The position numbers were made by a program, and so were the translations under genes. From Smittium mucronatum (taxonomy: Eukaryota > Kickxellomycota > Harpellomycetes > Harpellales > Legeriomycetaceae), in assembly GCA_001953115.1 (NCBI GenBank), contig LSSL01003220.1, forward strand, positions 1 to 35,605: 35,605 nucleotides of DNA, given 5' to 3'. Under the pieces are notes generated by a model. The model saw only the letters and a list, made by a program, of their open reading frames with translations, was not told the DNA's origin and ran no database searches. Position 1 is the first letter of the stretch. Each line of letters begins with the position of its first letter. This document shows positions 1-12,469 of this stretch, piece by piece.

Positions 1-230
1 TATGTATTTCCCAAAAAAAAATTGGCGCCATTGTTTTGGGTAAAATTGCATTTAAAAAATTCAAACCAATATTATTGGAAATTAATTTGTTTAAACCCTC
101 GAAGAAATGATAAATAGTAAATAGATGATCAAACATATTTCCAATTTTGGGGTTCAATTTATCTTTATTTGAGAGTATATATGGTAATAATGATAATATT
201 AGTATAATTTGGAAATTATATCATAAAAAA
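1..230 (+). repeat. Left terminal inverted repeat
   Basis: This is the reverse complement of 1507-1736 with about five mismatches in 230 positions and no gaps; even the nine-base A run near the tip is the same length in both copies. Such near identity contrasts with the decayed interior and suggests either a fairly recent insertion or homogenisation of the two repeats. Confidence 0.92.
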
Positions 231-330
231 TAATATATTGGTGAAAATTTTGTCAAAAAAATAATTGCAACTACAAATTAAATCTAAATTGATAAAATGA
301 TGATTAGAAATTCCTAAATCGACCTATTTT

Positions 331-1000
331 CTTTCTTTCGAAATAGTTTGAAAACCCCTCTTAAAATGACTCAAACAATGTAATTGAATACTATTCGATC
401 ATTTGAAAGTTTGTAGGCTTATTTTCAAAAAAATTATGTATATCTTTAAACTTGGAGAAAATTTCATATATTGAGTTATGCTGAGGATAGTATTCTGATA
501 AATACTTAACGCTTTTTTCTGAAGAGGATATTAATGTTTTTGTGGAGTTTTTTTATGTATACTTACATTGTCTATTACTTTCATTTTCGTATCCATGATT
601 TATGGAAAAAATTGATTTGTTAAAAAATTAATCAAAATCTCATCATTCAATGGTTTTTTACCGATTTCATAACAAAATATCCCTCTTATAGACATAGCAG
701 CTAAAATTGATACATTAGAATATTTTTTCTCATGAACGGTGATCTTAGATTTTGGATTTAATGCTTAATATACACAGGTTCTTGTTAAATAGAAACTAAT
801 GCTTGTTTTATCTAAATAAACTAAATCTTTATTGGATACACTGGAAATTTATTGATTAAATACTTTTCTGTTTTTGACGATTATAGCACTATTTATTTCT
901 ACTGGGAACTTTACCAATATTTTTCTAGTTTATATCCCATGTTCATAAATTCTCTATGGATGGTGGATTTAAATTTTGAAATGCCTGAAGTTTAAAAATG
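331..1000 (-). pseudogene. Decayed IS630/Tc1-mariner DDE transposase
   Basis: Read on the minus strand, the fragments appear in family order. A helix-turn-helix-like part (907-990) contains STIHREFMNMGYKLEKYW. The catalytic core follows, with LVYLDKTSISF (first Asp, near 810) and then VIDNVSIHKK (second Asp at 570-572). A third piece, YYPQHNSIYEIFSKFK (443-499), matches the family pattern Y-SP-LN-IE-v-s-lK and carries the catalytic Glu about 35 codons after the second Asp. The enzyme would cut and rejoin the inverted-repeat ends. At least two frame changes (near 905 and near 520) break it, and TAA codons occur in frame, for example in FFP-TAA-IMD. Under a ciliate code those TAA codons would be sense, but the frame changes still make this a relic. 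The N-terminal part beyond 1000 was not recognised. Confidence 0.82.
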
Positions 1001-1506
1001 TTTTTTTAATTTATCTAAATTAAGATAATGGTTTTTCGTGAGAAGTACAGAAAAAATAGACCATATATTTGATTTATCTTTTTTTTTCTTTATTTGGAAT
1101 TGGGAATATTTTTTGCACAATCTATTAGCCGAAGACATAGGTATTCTTGATTCAGAGCATTTTGTTTATTAGAAAATTAACATTCATATTTGTTAATAAA
1201 GCCTACTATTATGTTTTTCGTTAAAGATCTTGATTTTTTAAAATCTCCAGTAACATTTTAAACCGAAATATCTTATTCGCTAATATTTTACGAACTGTCA
1301 CTATAAAGTATTGGAATTAATAATTATCAACTTGTAATTCGGAATTAAATTTTTTTATTTTAATAATATTTATTCAATATGGTTTACTAATTTAGAAATA
1401 TTTGAACACTTTATAATTCTTTACAATAAATAAAATAAATGTTAGATATAATACGCAATTATCATTCTTATGAAAATCAGATTTATAATTTACAATGTTA
1501 TCTTGT

Positions 1507-1736
1507 TTTTTTATGATATAATTTCCAAATTATACTAATATTATCATTATTCCCATACATATTCTCAAATAAAGATAAATTGAACCCCAAAATTGGAAAT
1601 ATGTTTGATAATCTATTTACTATTTATCATCTCTTCGAGGGTTTAAACAAATTAATTTCCAATAATATTGGTTTGAATTTTTTAAATGCAATTTTACCCA
1701 AAACAATGGCGCCAATTTTTTTTTGGGAAATACATA
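1507..1736 (-). repeat. Right terminal inverted repeat
   Basis: This is the inverted copy of 1-230. It ends in GGGAAATACATA, the complement of the left tip. A 79-codon standard-code frame beginning at 1580 lies mainly inside this repeat and is not a separate gene. Confidence 0.92.
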
Positions 1737-2834
1737 TGGCAGTTGGAAAATTAATTTCCCGTATGATGGGAGAACATTTCATTTTATTGAGAAATGATGT
1801 TTCGCAGGATGATAAATAAAGTCATTTTATTGGAAGAAAATTTCTGGAAATGGGAAAATTTTCCAATGAGAGGGAGAAATATGTCTGCTTTATGGGAAAC
1901 GATTTCAAAATATTTGGAAAACGTCTCAAACACGTTAGGAAACCCTGTAATATAGAAACCGATTAAAAAATCTTCTAAAATGGTATAAAAAACCGATTAC
2001 AAACAGAATGTAAATATGGACCGATTTTGAGATAGAAAACATCCAATTTATGTCCAATAAATGTTTAGAAGACAGAAATGCTTCTGATTTACTAATAATA
2101 AATTTCCACTAATATGGAAGTCGGTTTTAAAATAAATCAAGGACTTATATGATATAGATATATCCAAAATGGAAGACTGGGCCTATCAAAACATAAAATT
2201 ACTTTGAAAAAATAACTTAAACAATATAAATTTACAAATTTATCAAAAAAAAACGTATTTTGGTTAACTAAAAATAGATTAACTAATTTAGAAAAAATCA
2301 TTGGTGGATAAATGTTAATATGGAATATTAAATCAGACTACGTATATTCAATTAGCATAAAAAAATAAACTGATAACTTTTACGGCTAAAAAGTTCAAGA
2401 AAAATAATCAGTTTAAATAAATTTCATACAAAAACTTATAATATCAGAAAATATATACTCAATTAACAATAGACCAACCGCAAAAGGTAATAAAAAAACA
2501 ATAAGGAAGTTAATATACACAGATTTTAGAAAAGAGCTACTAAAAAAATCAAAATAGAAATTTATTGGAAAAACATGAATAAATGAACCAATATTAGATT
2601 GAATGAAAATAAATAGTTATAGATCTAGAACAAAAAATAACAAGCCACATATAAATACTGTTCCAATAAGTAATAATAAATGGTGAAAAAAAATATTAGT
2701 CTATTGAATTAGGGTATATTTAACGAATAAAAAGTGTGTAAATTATGTAAAATTATAAAATAAAACGTTCGAAATTTCTATTTAGGTTTTGTAGAAGGAT
2801 TAAAAAAATATGGAATCAAATTTATGATTTTATT
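1737..2834. other. No gene recognised; transposon flank
   Basis: The stretch is purine-rich on the plus strand. The first 200 bases are richer in GGAAA/TTTCC words than the rest and may be the inner or outer continuation of the inverted repeat. CCGAT occurs at 1959, 1993 and 2021 in similar A-rich surroundings. The plus frame that becomes the 2835 candidate is free of TGA from 2607, so the real start of that candidate could lie here. Confidence 0.4.
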
Positions 2835-3748
2835 ATGAAAAAATCACTTATCAAACCTGAAGCATCCAATAAAGTTGCTACTGGGTTAATTTATGATTTT
2901 TTCATACCAATAAAGACCAAATTTACCATTATAGAAATGATATATGGTCTATAAATTAGGGATGTTTTTAAAGAAAAAACAGAATCAACCCTCGCTAACG
3001 ACATAGTTCCATAATAATGGATATTTAATAGGCGAAAGAGTTATTAATGGCCAAAAAAGAATAAATAAAAGATGAAATTGGACTCGAATTAAGTTATAAT
3101 AATCCTCTATATAACCTGTAGGAGAATTTTTTTTCGATAATAGCTAAAAAAAATGAAAGCAGCCTCTTTTCCTTTTTGAAATTTGAAATTTAAAATTGTT
3201 TGTCACATGTTACTTTTAATCAATAAAGATAATCTGTCAATTTTTTTTGTTATTAATTAATCAAATATATCCACAAGGTCAATAATTAGAAATATATAAA
3301 AAAAAAGTCAGATTATGGAAATTAATAAAGCTGTTATTTTATTTTATCACTAAAAAAAGAACTATTGAGGATGTAAAAATATTATCTAAAAAAATCAAAC
3401 AGTAAGAGAGGGGTATATAAAATTATCCCTGGTATCGTATTAAGTCAGAAAAAGAGCGGATATCAAGATTTTTGGAGAAAAAATTTCAAAAATATAAGAA
3501 GAAAAAAAACAAACAATAAAAGTACATCCGAGGGTCAAGTTCGAAAAAATTTTAAAGTAAAAAAGAATAAAGTAATTTTTATTAGTATAACTCTTTAGTA
3601 GAAAAATGATACTAAAAAAATTAACAAAATAAAAAAATGTTATTAAAAAAATAAAGGCTCTTGTAAAAAAAAACATAAAAGACAAACAAAAAAAAGTTTA
3701 TTTCTCGCATAGAAAATACAGAGCCAATCAAAAAAGAAATTCATATGA
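2835..3748 (+). CDS. Candidate two-exon protein of unknown function (reassigned code)
   Basis: I do not recognise this protein. With TAA/TAG read as sense, the frame from ATG 2835 runs without TGA to 3005 and ends exon 1 in ESTLANDI. A GT...AG segment of 26 nt (3006-3031) joins it in phase to AKELLMAKKEQIKDEIGLEL, and exon 2 stays free of TGA to 3746-3748. The joined product would be 295 aa: charged, lysine-rich, partly helical, with no signal peptide. About a fifth of the codons around the junction begin with G, about double the base frequency, which favours coding. Beyond roughly 3250 the composition becomes poorer and the true end may be earlier. Alternatives are unrelated exons or chance open frames; the intron has an unusual GTTCC 5' end. 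Confidence 0.35.
3006..3031 (+). other. Candidate 26-nt spliceosomal intron
   Basis: It begins GT and ends TAG. Its length (26, remainder 2 modulo 3) is exactly what is needed to join the upstream and downstream coding-like frames. Very short introns are known in ciliates such as Paramecium. The GTTCC start departs from the common GTA start, so this remains a model. Confidence 0.35.
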
Positions 3749-6508
3749 AAATAAGAGCGAAGAAATCGCAAATATAATGGAGCCAAGTTAAAATAGAAAG
3801 GATAGTAAAATAAATATAAATTGTGTTGAGTATGAGATGGATGAGAGGCTTATAAAAATTAAAATTGAGTCCAAGGGCTAATCCTGCAGCTACTTGGGTA
3901 AAAAAAAATAACAAATAATTAAATATTGAGGTTAAATAATTAAAAATTAGCATTTAAACAATGTTAGATAAAACAAATAAAAAACATAATCAAAAATAAT
4001 AAAGTAACGATAATAACATTAAGTAATATAAATATCAGATATTAAAAATAAATTAGGTTTTAAAGGTTTTTTAAAAAAATTGCTCAACCTGAAATTGCAT
4101 AAATACAAAATGTCAATATAAAAGAAGAAAAAATCCAATTTTGAAACACCTGTTTTTTAGATAAATATATATAATCTAAATATAGGCCATCTTTATTAAT
4201 AAACCAAAGATGAAATTAAATAAAGTCCTCAAATTTTTTGAAGGGCGAATAATAGAGCAGAGATAAGCTTCTCTATCTTCTATCGCCTAATTATATACCT
4301 AACTAACACCTAACATATAAAAAAGAAGAAAGAGAGATTATCCTTAGTTTCTACAGGATAAGATGCATGAAATAAACCAAAATAAAGAATATAAAAGAAA
4401 TTAAACCTAATGGGTGAACTAAAAACGTTAGATAATGAAAAGAAGGATCGGTTCCATCCAGGAAAAAAACATGCGAATCAAATAATATAAAAATAATGAT
4501 AATTTTTCCTTCATTTGTTCAAAATATATAGCATGATACACCCAAAAAAAACTAGATTTACGTGGAGTTACTAATACAGAAACCATAATTCAAGAATATT
4601 TCACATTATTATATAACAATAATTCCAATTTTCGTTCACAAATATTTGACCATAAACTTAAAAATGGAGTGTAAAAGCCAAAAATCTACTTATTTTAAAT
4701 GGAATATAAAAAACTTGCTTATGAGAGATAAAATTTCCACTGAAACATAAAATTCTAATATTTTATGGAGATTTATTTACCAAATAGCGATAATTTTCAA
4801 ATATTTAATCAAAAACACATACAAATAAATGGGATTTAAAAGAAACAAATCAAAAAGCGACCAAATTAAAAATATTAAAAAATAAAGATAATTTCCAATA
4901 GACTTGTGAAAAGATAATAATAAAAAAAATTAAATAAACAAGAAATGTATGATAAATAAGAGAAAATAAATAAAAATAATTCTTAACAAGAAAATTGATG
5001 GTTTAATCACCAATTCTAGTTCAAAATGGTTAGAGGTTAAAGAAAGATATAATAAATATTTTTTCGGGTTAATTAAATAATGTGAAAAAAAAAAGAATAA
5101 TTTATAAAGATGCTAATCAGAATTTCAAATATATGTTATTTCTTTCTACAAAAAACTATTCTCTAAAGGTGATGTTGATAAATAAGTCAAAAAAAAACCA
5201 AATGATTAGAAAGATACAATAAAAGAAGACATATTACTGGAAGATGTTTGCTCAAAGATAGATAAATAGATAATTGTCTGAATAATAAATCATCAGTTAC
5301 ATATGTTCTTTCTTTTGAATTGTACAAATATCTCAAAGATACAGTGGTTAGGGAATTACAAGATTGATTAGAAATATAGAAGAAATCAAAAAAATGGAAC
5401 TCTCTGAATAGGAGGCCCAAAATTGTACTGTTTTAAAAAAAGAAAATTTAAAACCTTTAAAGAACTGGTGACAGATAAACCATAAAAAACTAATGAAGAA
5501 TTATTCCCAAATAATCCTATAAAATATGCTACAAAAAATAATGAGGAAAAAAATAAAATATAACCAATCAGGCTTTATAACAAACAGAAGTATTTTTGAT
5601 AACATCCTATCTTTTAAATATTATAAATAATAGTAAAATTAATCCTATAGAAAGAACTTTCCATTTATTTAAAATAAATCCAGATATAGAGTTTCGATAG
5701 GGTAAATTTCGAGTACCTATAATCATGTCTTAGAGAATTTTTATTAGACTTCAGATACATATATTACGTGAAATACATATATAAAAATCCCGGAACAAGA
5801 ATCTATGTGAAGTAAAAATTCTTACAGAAGTAGTTCTTATTCGCCAAGGTTTATAAAAATGGGCTCCAATGACCCTATTAATATATAAAATCTATATATA
5901 ACCCTCTTTTTCTTTTATAAACAATAAAAAAGGGTATTAAAATATACTTTAAACCAATAGAATAACTTGTCTGAAAAAGATCTAATAAAAGCTATTAAAT
6001 ATAAATATGATTTGAAATTATTTACAGAGGCTCTTGTATATTATTATTATGCATCAAACGAAAAAATAAACACCGAGAAAAAGTATTCATAAAAACAGAT
6101 GATGCAACATAATACCTGATAAATTTAAATAAAATAAAATCAGCTGATAATTCACATGATTGTGTATTTTTTTAATTGTAAGAGAATAAAAATAAAAATG
6201 ACAAAATCAAGTATAATCGATGGTATTTAAGATAAAGCAGTCGGCTGGAAAATCCTGAATATTTCTACTAAGGAAAGTTTTCTTTTGAAAAACACTGTTT
6301 TGATATCAAATATAAGACATTTTGAACATAAGATCCCATTCAATAAAAGTTTTTAACAAAAAATACACAATATATTAAGTCTTTTTGAGGAAAAATCAAT
6401 TATACAAAATATCAATAAATTTTTTTTAATTATCACTCAAGTTATGCAGATGGGCCTAAATTATAGATAGACTCAATAAAATAAGCTTTTTATTAAATAA
6501 AAATATGA
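3749..6508. other. A-rich plus-strand region; no gene that can be supported
   Basis: Plus-strand adenine exceeds thymine throughout. A frame at 4093-4536 is free of TGA and has the coding-like segment SLSSIAQLYTQLTPN (TAA as Gln), but first-position G is weak. The frame at 6061-6320 (for example KTDDATQYLINLNKI) is more coding-like and in the same phase as the RRM-like segment that follows, so it may belong to that gene. No standard-code gene exists here. Confidence 0.3.
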
Positions 6509-6895
6509 CCTGCTAAGCGATAAAAAAGAAATAAGAGAAAATTTAACAATTTCCAGCTTTATTTAAACATTAGAAATTATCCGACCAAAAATCAGATATT
6601 TAAATCTATTATAAATTCTAAATAGGATAAAATTAAAAATGTATGCAAATTTTCATTATAGTGGCGAAATTTTATAAATATTTACAAAGATAACCTCAAG
6701 AAATTTATACGCGATTTAAAAATCAAGAAATTACAAGAAACCAAAAACTTCGGTGTAGAATAGCAGAAAAATTTTATCGAAAATAATCCAAAAAAATAAA
6801 ATCAAAAGTAGATGAGAGCCAAATCTGTTATTTTAATTGAAAAATTACCAATTAAATGTACATAAATTGAACAGATAGTAAAGAATTTTTTATGA
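6509..6895 (+). CDS. RRM-like RNA-binding protein fragment (possible Mrd1/Rbm19 relative)
   Basis: The plus-strand frame between TGA codons at 6506 and 6893 encodes about 128 residues if TAA/TAG are sense. Near 6821-6850 it has AKSVILIEKLP, which fits the first-strand RNP2 pattern of RRM domains and especially the RSK-VILVKNLP segment of Mrd1/Rbm19, U3-associated pre-rRNA processing factors. Upstream parts also resemble the region before that RRM: a PAKR just after 6506, a WRNFINIYKDN-KKF segment, and ETKNF...FIENN. The same phase remains coding-like on both sides across TGA codons at 6386, 6506, 6893 and 6962, so the piece may be part of a longer gene with UGA as Trp, or a decaying copy. The identification rests on short motifs only. 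Confidence 0.3.
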
Positions 6896-9800
6896 GCCCA
6901 ACTTTAACGGAAATATATTATAGTTTAATTTAATATAAAAGCAAGCATTTAACCTTTTGAGTGATCTAAAACAGGAAGGAAGCTTCTCAATGGATCACAT
7001 ATAAACAATGGATCATAAAATAATGAAAATCAACAGAAGTCAAATAAATATTACAATAAAATATTACAAAAAAAGAGAAAGAAGAAAGACTTATAAATGA
7101 GAAAAATCAGGTGTTGGAAGAAAAAAAGCAGAATAGCTCCCAATAGAATAATTTTTACAAAATATCAATAGATAAAAAAATCATGAGCCGCCTATGATTA
7201 ATCTATGATTGCGCAATAATAACCGGAGAAATTTTTAATACATGAAAAAAAAAGATATAAATGACCCAATATATATATATACATTCTTCGAAATTACTAT
7301 AAACCGTGTGCTCCATGGCTATCGTTAATGTAAATTTCCAATGAAATATTGGACTTTGATTGGGAATTTAATACAAAGATAAAAAAGACAATACTAATGA
7401 GCCAAAAAAAAACACTAGATGCGAAATTTTCGATCAATTAAATGTAATTTAAAGCAATTTCCTTAATATAAAAATATTAAATACACTGAATATTTGGAAA
7501 ATGAATATTTAAAGAGTAAAGATGTTTATATTCAACGTATAAATATCGTAAAAGACTATTTTTTCACTCTATAAAAATATGGTAAAAGAAAAAATAATTC
7601 TAAAAGTAAAACCAAAGATCACCAAATTAAAAAGAAAACTGGGAAAAAAATTTCAATATTTTTTTTGTTATAAAAAAAATGCATTATAGAAAGTTTTAAC
7701 ATTAATGATCCCCTTTTTTTTTATTTTATATGCCATTTAGAACCATTTAGAACAATTAAAAACCGCAAATCTTACAATATCATCATATAGATATACGAAA
7801 AATTAAAAAGAAATTGGCAAAATAAATGTAAAAATTTATCACATTAGAATTGATCATTTCGACAGATTTTACTTTTAGCTAAATTTTCATTTAAGCTAAT
7901 AAGAACATTTTCAAGATAAATAAAATAAAAATTAATAAAAAATCATTTTTGACTAAACTTTTCCCTTTAATTACCACAATCGTTTAAACTCATTATTATT
8001 TTTTGCAGATTTAAGTATAAAAATAAACATGTCAAAAGGTTGAATTATTTTTATATATGATTGCTTTCAATATAAACTTACAGGGCTACAGTAGGTTCTG
8101 TCTTAAGTATGGATATTGTTAAAAACAATTTTTTTCCCTTGTTAGTATTTCAAAATTTTTAAATCAATATACACATCTTTTTCTGAATTAATTTATAAAT
8201 AATCAAAATCATATATATTATATTAGATAAGAGTTAAAAATCGAATTCTATTAATTTAAATTTAGATGAAAATTAAATCCATTAGTGTTATGATGATTTT
8301 TAAATATTATTAATGTCCAATAAAAAATTTGCGATTATAATTTTAATTTCGATACTAGCACAATGGTCCATTTTAAGATTTTCAAACTCAAATCCAAAAA
8401 AAAAACAAAAAAAATAGGTTAGGTTCAATAATTTGTGGATAGAGAGAGGATTGTTTAATTTAACTAAATCAATTTGAAATGGCTTATTTCCGCAAAAGGT
8501 AAATTATATAGAAAGAAATTAAGTCCAAGGTACTGGTTTAATAATACGCTAATTTAATGAAATTTTAAAAAATGGATACATTGTATATTGTATATTTTAT
8601 ATTGTATTTTTTGTTTTATAATATTATTAGAAGAAAAAATTCAACCAATTTTTTTTTGTGCGCATAAATATAGAAATTATTGATTTAGAAAGATATTTCA
8701 GCTAAGTTTAAAATAACCAAATTAAACTCAAAAAAATATTTTAAAATATCAATTTAGGATAGACACAATCATGTTTTCATAAGATGTCAAAAGTATTTAA
8801 TAGGAGGGAGGAAAGTTAAAAAAAAATTTAAAGAATTTTTTTTCACTAAACTGTAAAATGGTTTAAATGAGGTTACTAACAATAAAATAATAAGGATTAT
8901 TTCTATTTATGACGGAATATATAAGAGTACTCATTCTATTGTCGTAAATTCTTAGTTTAAAAATTAAGCCAAAAATCTAAAAAAAACCATTATAACCAAT
9001 TAAAACTCAGCGTGATTATATCCATAATCAATATTTAAAATTTGGTTATTAGAACTAATTATTAATATTATATATTCCTATAAATGGGATTAAATACCAT
9101 TAATAACACGGATAATTCATTAGAGATTGATAACCAATATTTTTTATTGAAATAAAATAGGCATTATTTGACCATATAGACCTAAAATATCTAGAATTTG
9201 ATTATAAAAAGAAGGGTTAGATGATTTTATTTTAAGAGAAGGATTCTAATTAATATCTTACCAAAATAATAAAAAAATTTGCCGAAATTATTAACTAATC
9301 TGTATAAAAATCCGAATTTAATTTTTTTTATGAAATTTATCTCAAATTTAATAAGCTGACTGAGTTTACTGATATATAATATTTACTGTTCTAATGATAA
9401 TAAAGTAGTATTAGGGCTCCCAAATAATACTTAAATATATCTTCATTGAAATTCATAATCAATTTATTGAATATAATGATAGTTTTATAATAAAAAAACT
9501 AAAAAATAAATAAATGAAACCAAAAAATGATAAAAAATAATTTATATATTAAAAAATTAAGTTTCAGTAAAACTGATATATATTAAAACTACAAAAAATA
9601 TGTAAAAAAATATTAAATCTTGAACCGAATCTTTAAAAAAAAAATGAGAAAAATGATATCATATCATACTCGGCTTTTATTTTAACAAGAATAGATCAAA
9701 ATAAATAGGTGATAAATTAATTTATAAAATAAAATTTTCAATAAAAATATCTTAAAATGGATATCTAAAATTTAATTAATGTATAATAATACTCAATAAA

Positions 9801-10625
9801 TATATTTTTAGTAATGAAACAGCAAAAAGTGGAATTTTTTCTTTTAAATTTATGAAGTGTAATTTTTTTAAGGATTTAATGAAGTCTTTTTACCATTTTT
9901 TAACGCATAAAAATATTATAAATAACTTTTTGATGACCTTATCTTATTTTTTGTTCAGAAAAAAAGTCTAAACTTTTTTTTCTAAATTAACATCTGATCC
10001 AAGGTTTGGAAAATTAAAAAACAAATTAAATTTAACTTTGCGCATTTATAGAACTGTTAACAATAAATACCGACAATTAATTGTACAAAGGACTAAATAA
10101 AATCAAAAATTGAGCTACTTTATGCGCAGAAAATGTAATTTTGCTGTTACCATCTTCAATATAGATAAAAGATAATAATAACTTTTTTTATGGCATTATT
10201 TTCAAAACTAGAAAATGCTCTAACCCCTCAGAATGGAGTATATGAATTTAATTATTATTTATATTGACCTATATGCTAGAGATATGTATTTAATGATTTG
10301 GGTCAGTTGCAGTATCATTAAAGCGGTTAGTAATCACTGATTAAGGATATATAAAGAGTTTTGAAATAATACTGCAATTTATATAATAAGAGTGTGATTA
10401 TAAAATATAACAGCACTTAGTTTGAAAACACTTCTAATAAATGAAAATAGTAAATTAATCATTTCTAGAAAATTAGTTATCCTGTATAAAAATATATAAA
10501 TGACCTCTAAGATTGAACTTGGTACTTGGGGGGATCCATATTGAGCTAAAAAAAATTCATAAAAAAAATTGCCTAAATTATATTGCTTTCTCTGTTGAAA
10601 GAAAGCATAAAAAAAAATTATTAAA
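6896..10625. other. Mostly unassigned; long TGA-free frames without recognisable product
   Basis: The phase of the RRM-like segment continues to about 7480 with coding-like text such as SNEILDFDWEFNTKI, interrupted by TGA. Another plus frame, 7360-8043, ends in TGA after NMSKG. The longest TGA-free plus frame seen is 8044-9015, but its composition (Lys, Asn, Ile, Phe) is close to what random AT-rich DNA would give. From 9000 to 10200 I see only simple AT-rich sequence. Confidence 0.3.
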
Positions 10626-10937
10626 ATGTCGGATTCAGGATATATAAATGATAAATCCATTTAAAATTAATTGATTGATTTCACATATGAATTACCTGGA
10701 ATAAATCTATGAGAAGATTAAAAGTATTTAGAACATGCTCTTGATAATACGAAGACAGAAAAGCTAAAAAAAAGTCTTGATATTTTAAATTTTTTTTATA
10801 TAATATGCCTATTCAATATACGATTGAAATACAATTTTAGATAATATCGGGTTGAAAATGATCGAATAAAAGAGATTAGGAGGAATTTTAACCAGTTGGA
10901 TATTTAAAGCTTGATATTATTTCCTCTAAGCTAATGA
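10626..10937 (+). CDS. Candidate protein of unknown function with one internal TGA
   Basis: From ATG 10626 the frame starts MSDSGYINDKSI and continues with FTYELPGINL, an in-frame TGA (10710-10712), then EDQKYLEHALDNTKTEKLKK and later YRVENDRIKEIRRNFN, ending at TGA 10935. About a quarter of the first fifty codons begin with G, a strong coding-like bias in this DNA. The text stays protein-like in the same phase on both sides of the internal TGA, as expected if UGA can encode Trp; a point mutation is the other explanation. The phase also appears open upstream from about 10203, including ELGTWGDPY, so the gene may begin earlier. No family was recognised. The A-rich and Lys/Glu-rich content suggests a soluble helical protein. 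Confidence 0.35.
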
Positions 10938-11951
10938 GTGTAAGCTTGAAATATTTTAAAAATATTTATGGGAATTTTAGCTCCAAAAATCTTCAAGCTA
11001 TCATATTTATAAAAAATTTGGTTTAAGTTTCAATTTTGGTATATAAATTTTTTAAATGTAATTTAAGTTTCCCAGTAGATTATAATTAGAAATATAATAA
11101 TTAAAAATACCCAGTAAGATAAATCATAGTTAAAAAGAGCATGAATAACAGAGGGTGAATATAGTAGAATAATTATCGATATCAGGCATCCCCAACGGTA
11201 AAATGATCCAATTATTTTTTTTAATCTATATATCCTAAAAGGCACATATTTTATTTTTAAATTCTTTGGTTTACGGTTTAAAAAAGATTTTCCATCAAAT
11301 AGATAGTTTTTTTTATAAAAATTTAACGATTTTTTTACAATTAATTCAGCAAATTTTTAGTCAAATTTAAACTAATATTAATTTGGACCAAATTTTCAAT
11401 TATTTTACAATAATTTTTTTTGGGGTGGGGGGGTATCATTTTTATGAATATATTACGGGTTTTTTCATTATTAGAGACGCATATTTTTATATTTAGACAC
11501 TCATCATTCCACTATTGATGGGGGTTTTTTTCCATAGTTAAAAAAAAATTATTAAATTATTTATGACATAATATTGTATAATTGAGGATATTAATTTTTT
11601 TTTTTTGCATATTTTGAATCAAAAAACAGTATTTATTGAAAGAAAATTTTCTATTAAAAACACTATAGCTTAAATATTCAGATTCATATTAAAAACCAAA
11701 TTTTATCAAAAGGGAAAGGTTAGGAATAATAATTTCTAGAGAAATAAACGATATTGAGACGGGAAAAAAAAATAATTAAGGCAGCAGCATTAAAATAAAA
11801 TGAATATAGAAAATATAAAATAACAGAAATTATAAAAAACATATATATACGCGGTGTATTCTTGAAATTTTTTATATAAATTAAAAAAATTTAGCACTGA
11901 ATTGAGATTTATTTTTAAAAAAAATCTTACTCGCATACTTAAATTCATATT
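10938..11951. other. Intergenic AT-rich stretch with a G-rich run
   Basis: No gene is supported. A T run followed by GGGGTGGGGGGG lies at 11422-11433, unusual in this composition. A 60-codon standard-code minus-strand frame at 11063-11245 is hydrophobic and could be either a small membrane peptide or chance. Confidence 0.4.
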
Positions 11952-12140
11952 ATGAGCCAGGTTAAACCTCTATTATCAGCCGAAAACATAACCCAATAAA
12001 AGCTGTAAGATATTATGATAATTCATCTTAAATTATTCAGATGAATAAATAAAGAAGCTGAAATGCAAGAGATCTCTTATAATTTTTTTTTACTAAAATA
12101 AAAGATGGTAAGAAAAATAGGAGGCTGTATATTTAAATGA
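11952..12140 (+). CDS. Candidate small protein, 62 aa, one internal TGA
   Basis: ATG 11952 opens MSQVKPLLSAENITQQKL, in which two codons are TAA (written as Q). The frame passes a TGA at 12042, continues INKEAEMQEISYNF and VRKIGG, and ends at TGA 12138, followed at once by another TGA in frame. Amino-acid mixture and first-position G look coding. A GTAAGA...TTCAG segment (12004-12039) looks like an intron but removing it puts a stop in frame, so I prefer the unspliced reading with UGA as Trp or a mutation. It lies 330 bases upstream of the 178-aa candidate on the same strand. Function unknown. Confidence 0.35.
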
Positions 12141-12469
12141 AAATGAAAATTTCTACACCTCATTAATCAATTAAAAAATTATAAAAATAAGCTATTTTTT
12201 GTCTTTTTCTGAAAAAAACAAGTATATAAAAAAGATAAACCAACAATAAAATAATTTTCATCTATTTTTTTGATAGTAAAACCTTATTTAGCAATAGTGG
12301 AATGACATGTTTTTTTGAAAAATAACAACATATTCGTATCAAAACTCATAATACACAGAAATATACATTATATGGGGTTTTCTATAAACTGAATAGTTAG
12401 GGCACTAATTGAAAATATAATTATAAGGAAATAATTATAAGGTAGTAATAATTCAGGTAAACTATAAAT
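12141..12469. other. Spacer upstream of the 178-aa candidate
   Basis: Plus-strand frames here are interrupted and ambiguous. The last 60 bases before ATG 12470 are A/T-rich without a distinctive promoter motif that I can defend. Confidence 0.4.

Larger units (their letters stand above)
1..1736 (-). mobile_element. Tc1/IS630-type DNA transposon with 230-bp terminal inverted repeats
   Basis: Two 230-bp segments at the ends are reverse complements of each other and enclose a minus-strand transposase relic. Both outer ends carry TATGTATTTCCC (as its complement on the right), so a TA dinucleotide sits at each edge, as expected of Tc1/mariner/IS630 elements that insert at TA. The left end coincides exactly with the window start, so the inverted repeat could continue outside; the 200 bases right of 1736 have a similar style, which would fit a longer repeat. 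The long repeats with a small single transposase resemble long-inverted-repeat Tc1 relatives. Mobility is unlikely because the transposase is broken. Confidence 0.85.

Noticed and set aside
1580..1819. Standard-code plus frame of 79 codons
   Set aside because: Most of it is the right terminal inverted repeat of the transposon, so its length is an accident of that sequence.
8044..9015. 324-codon plus frame without TGA
   Set aside because: TGA is rare in this composition, so frames of this length are expected by chance over both strands; the amino-acid content is random-like and no motif was seen.
12004..12039. GTAAGA...TTCAG segment as a 36-nt intron
   Set aside because: Removing it places TGA in frame immediately downstream, giving no longer product than the unspliced reading.
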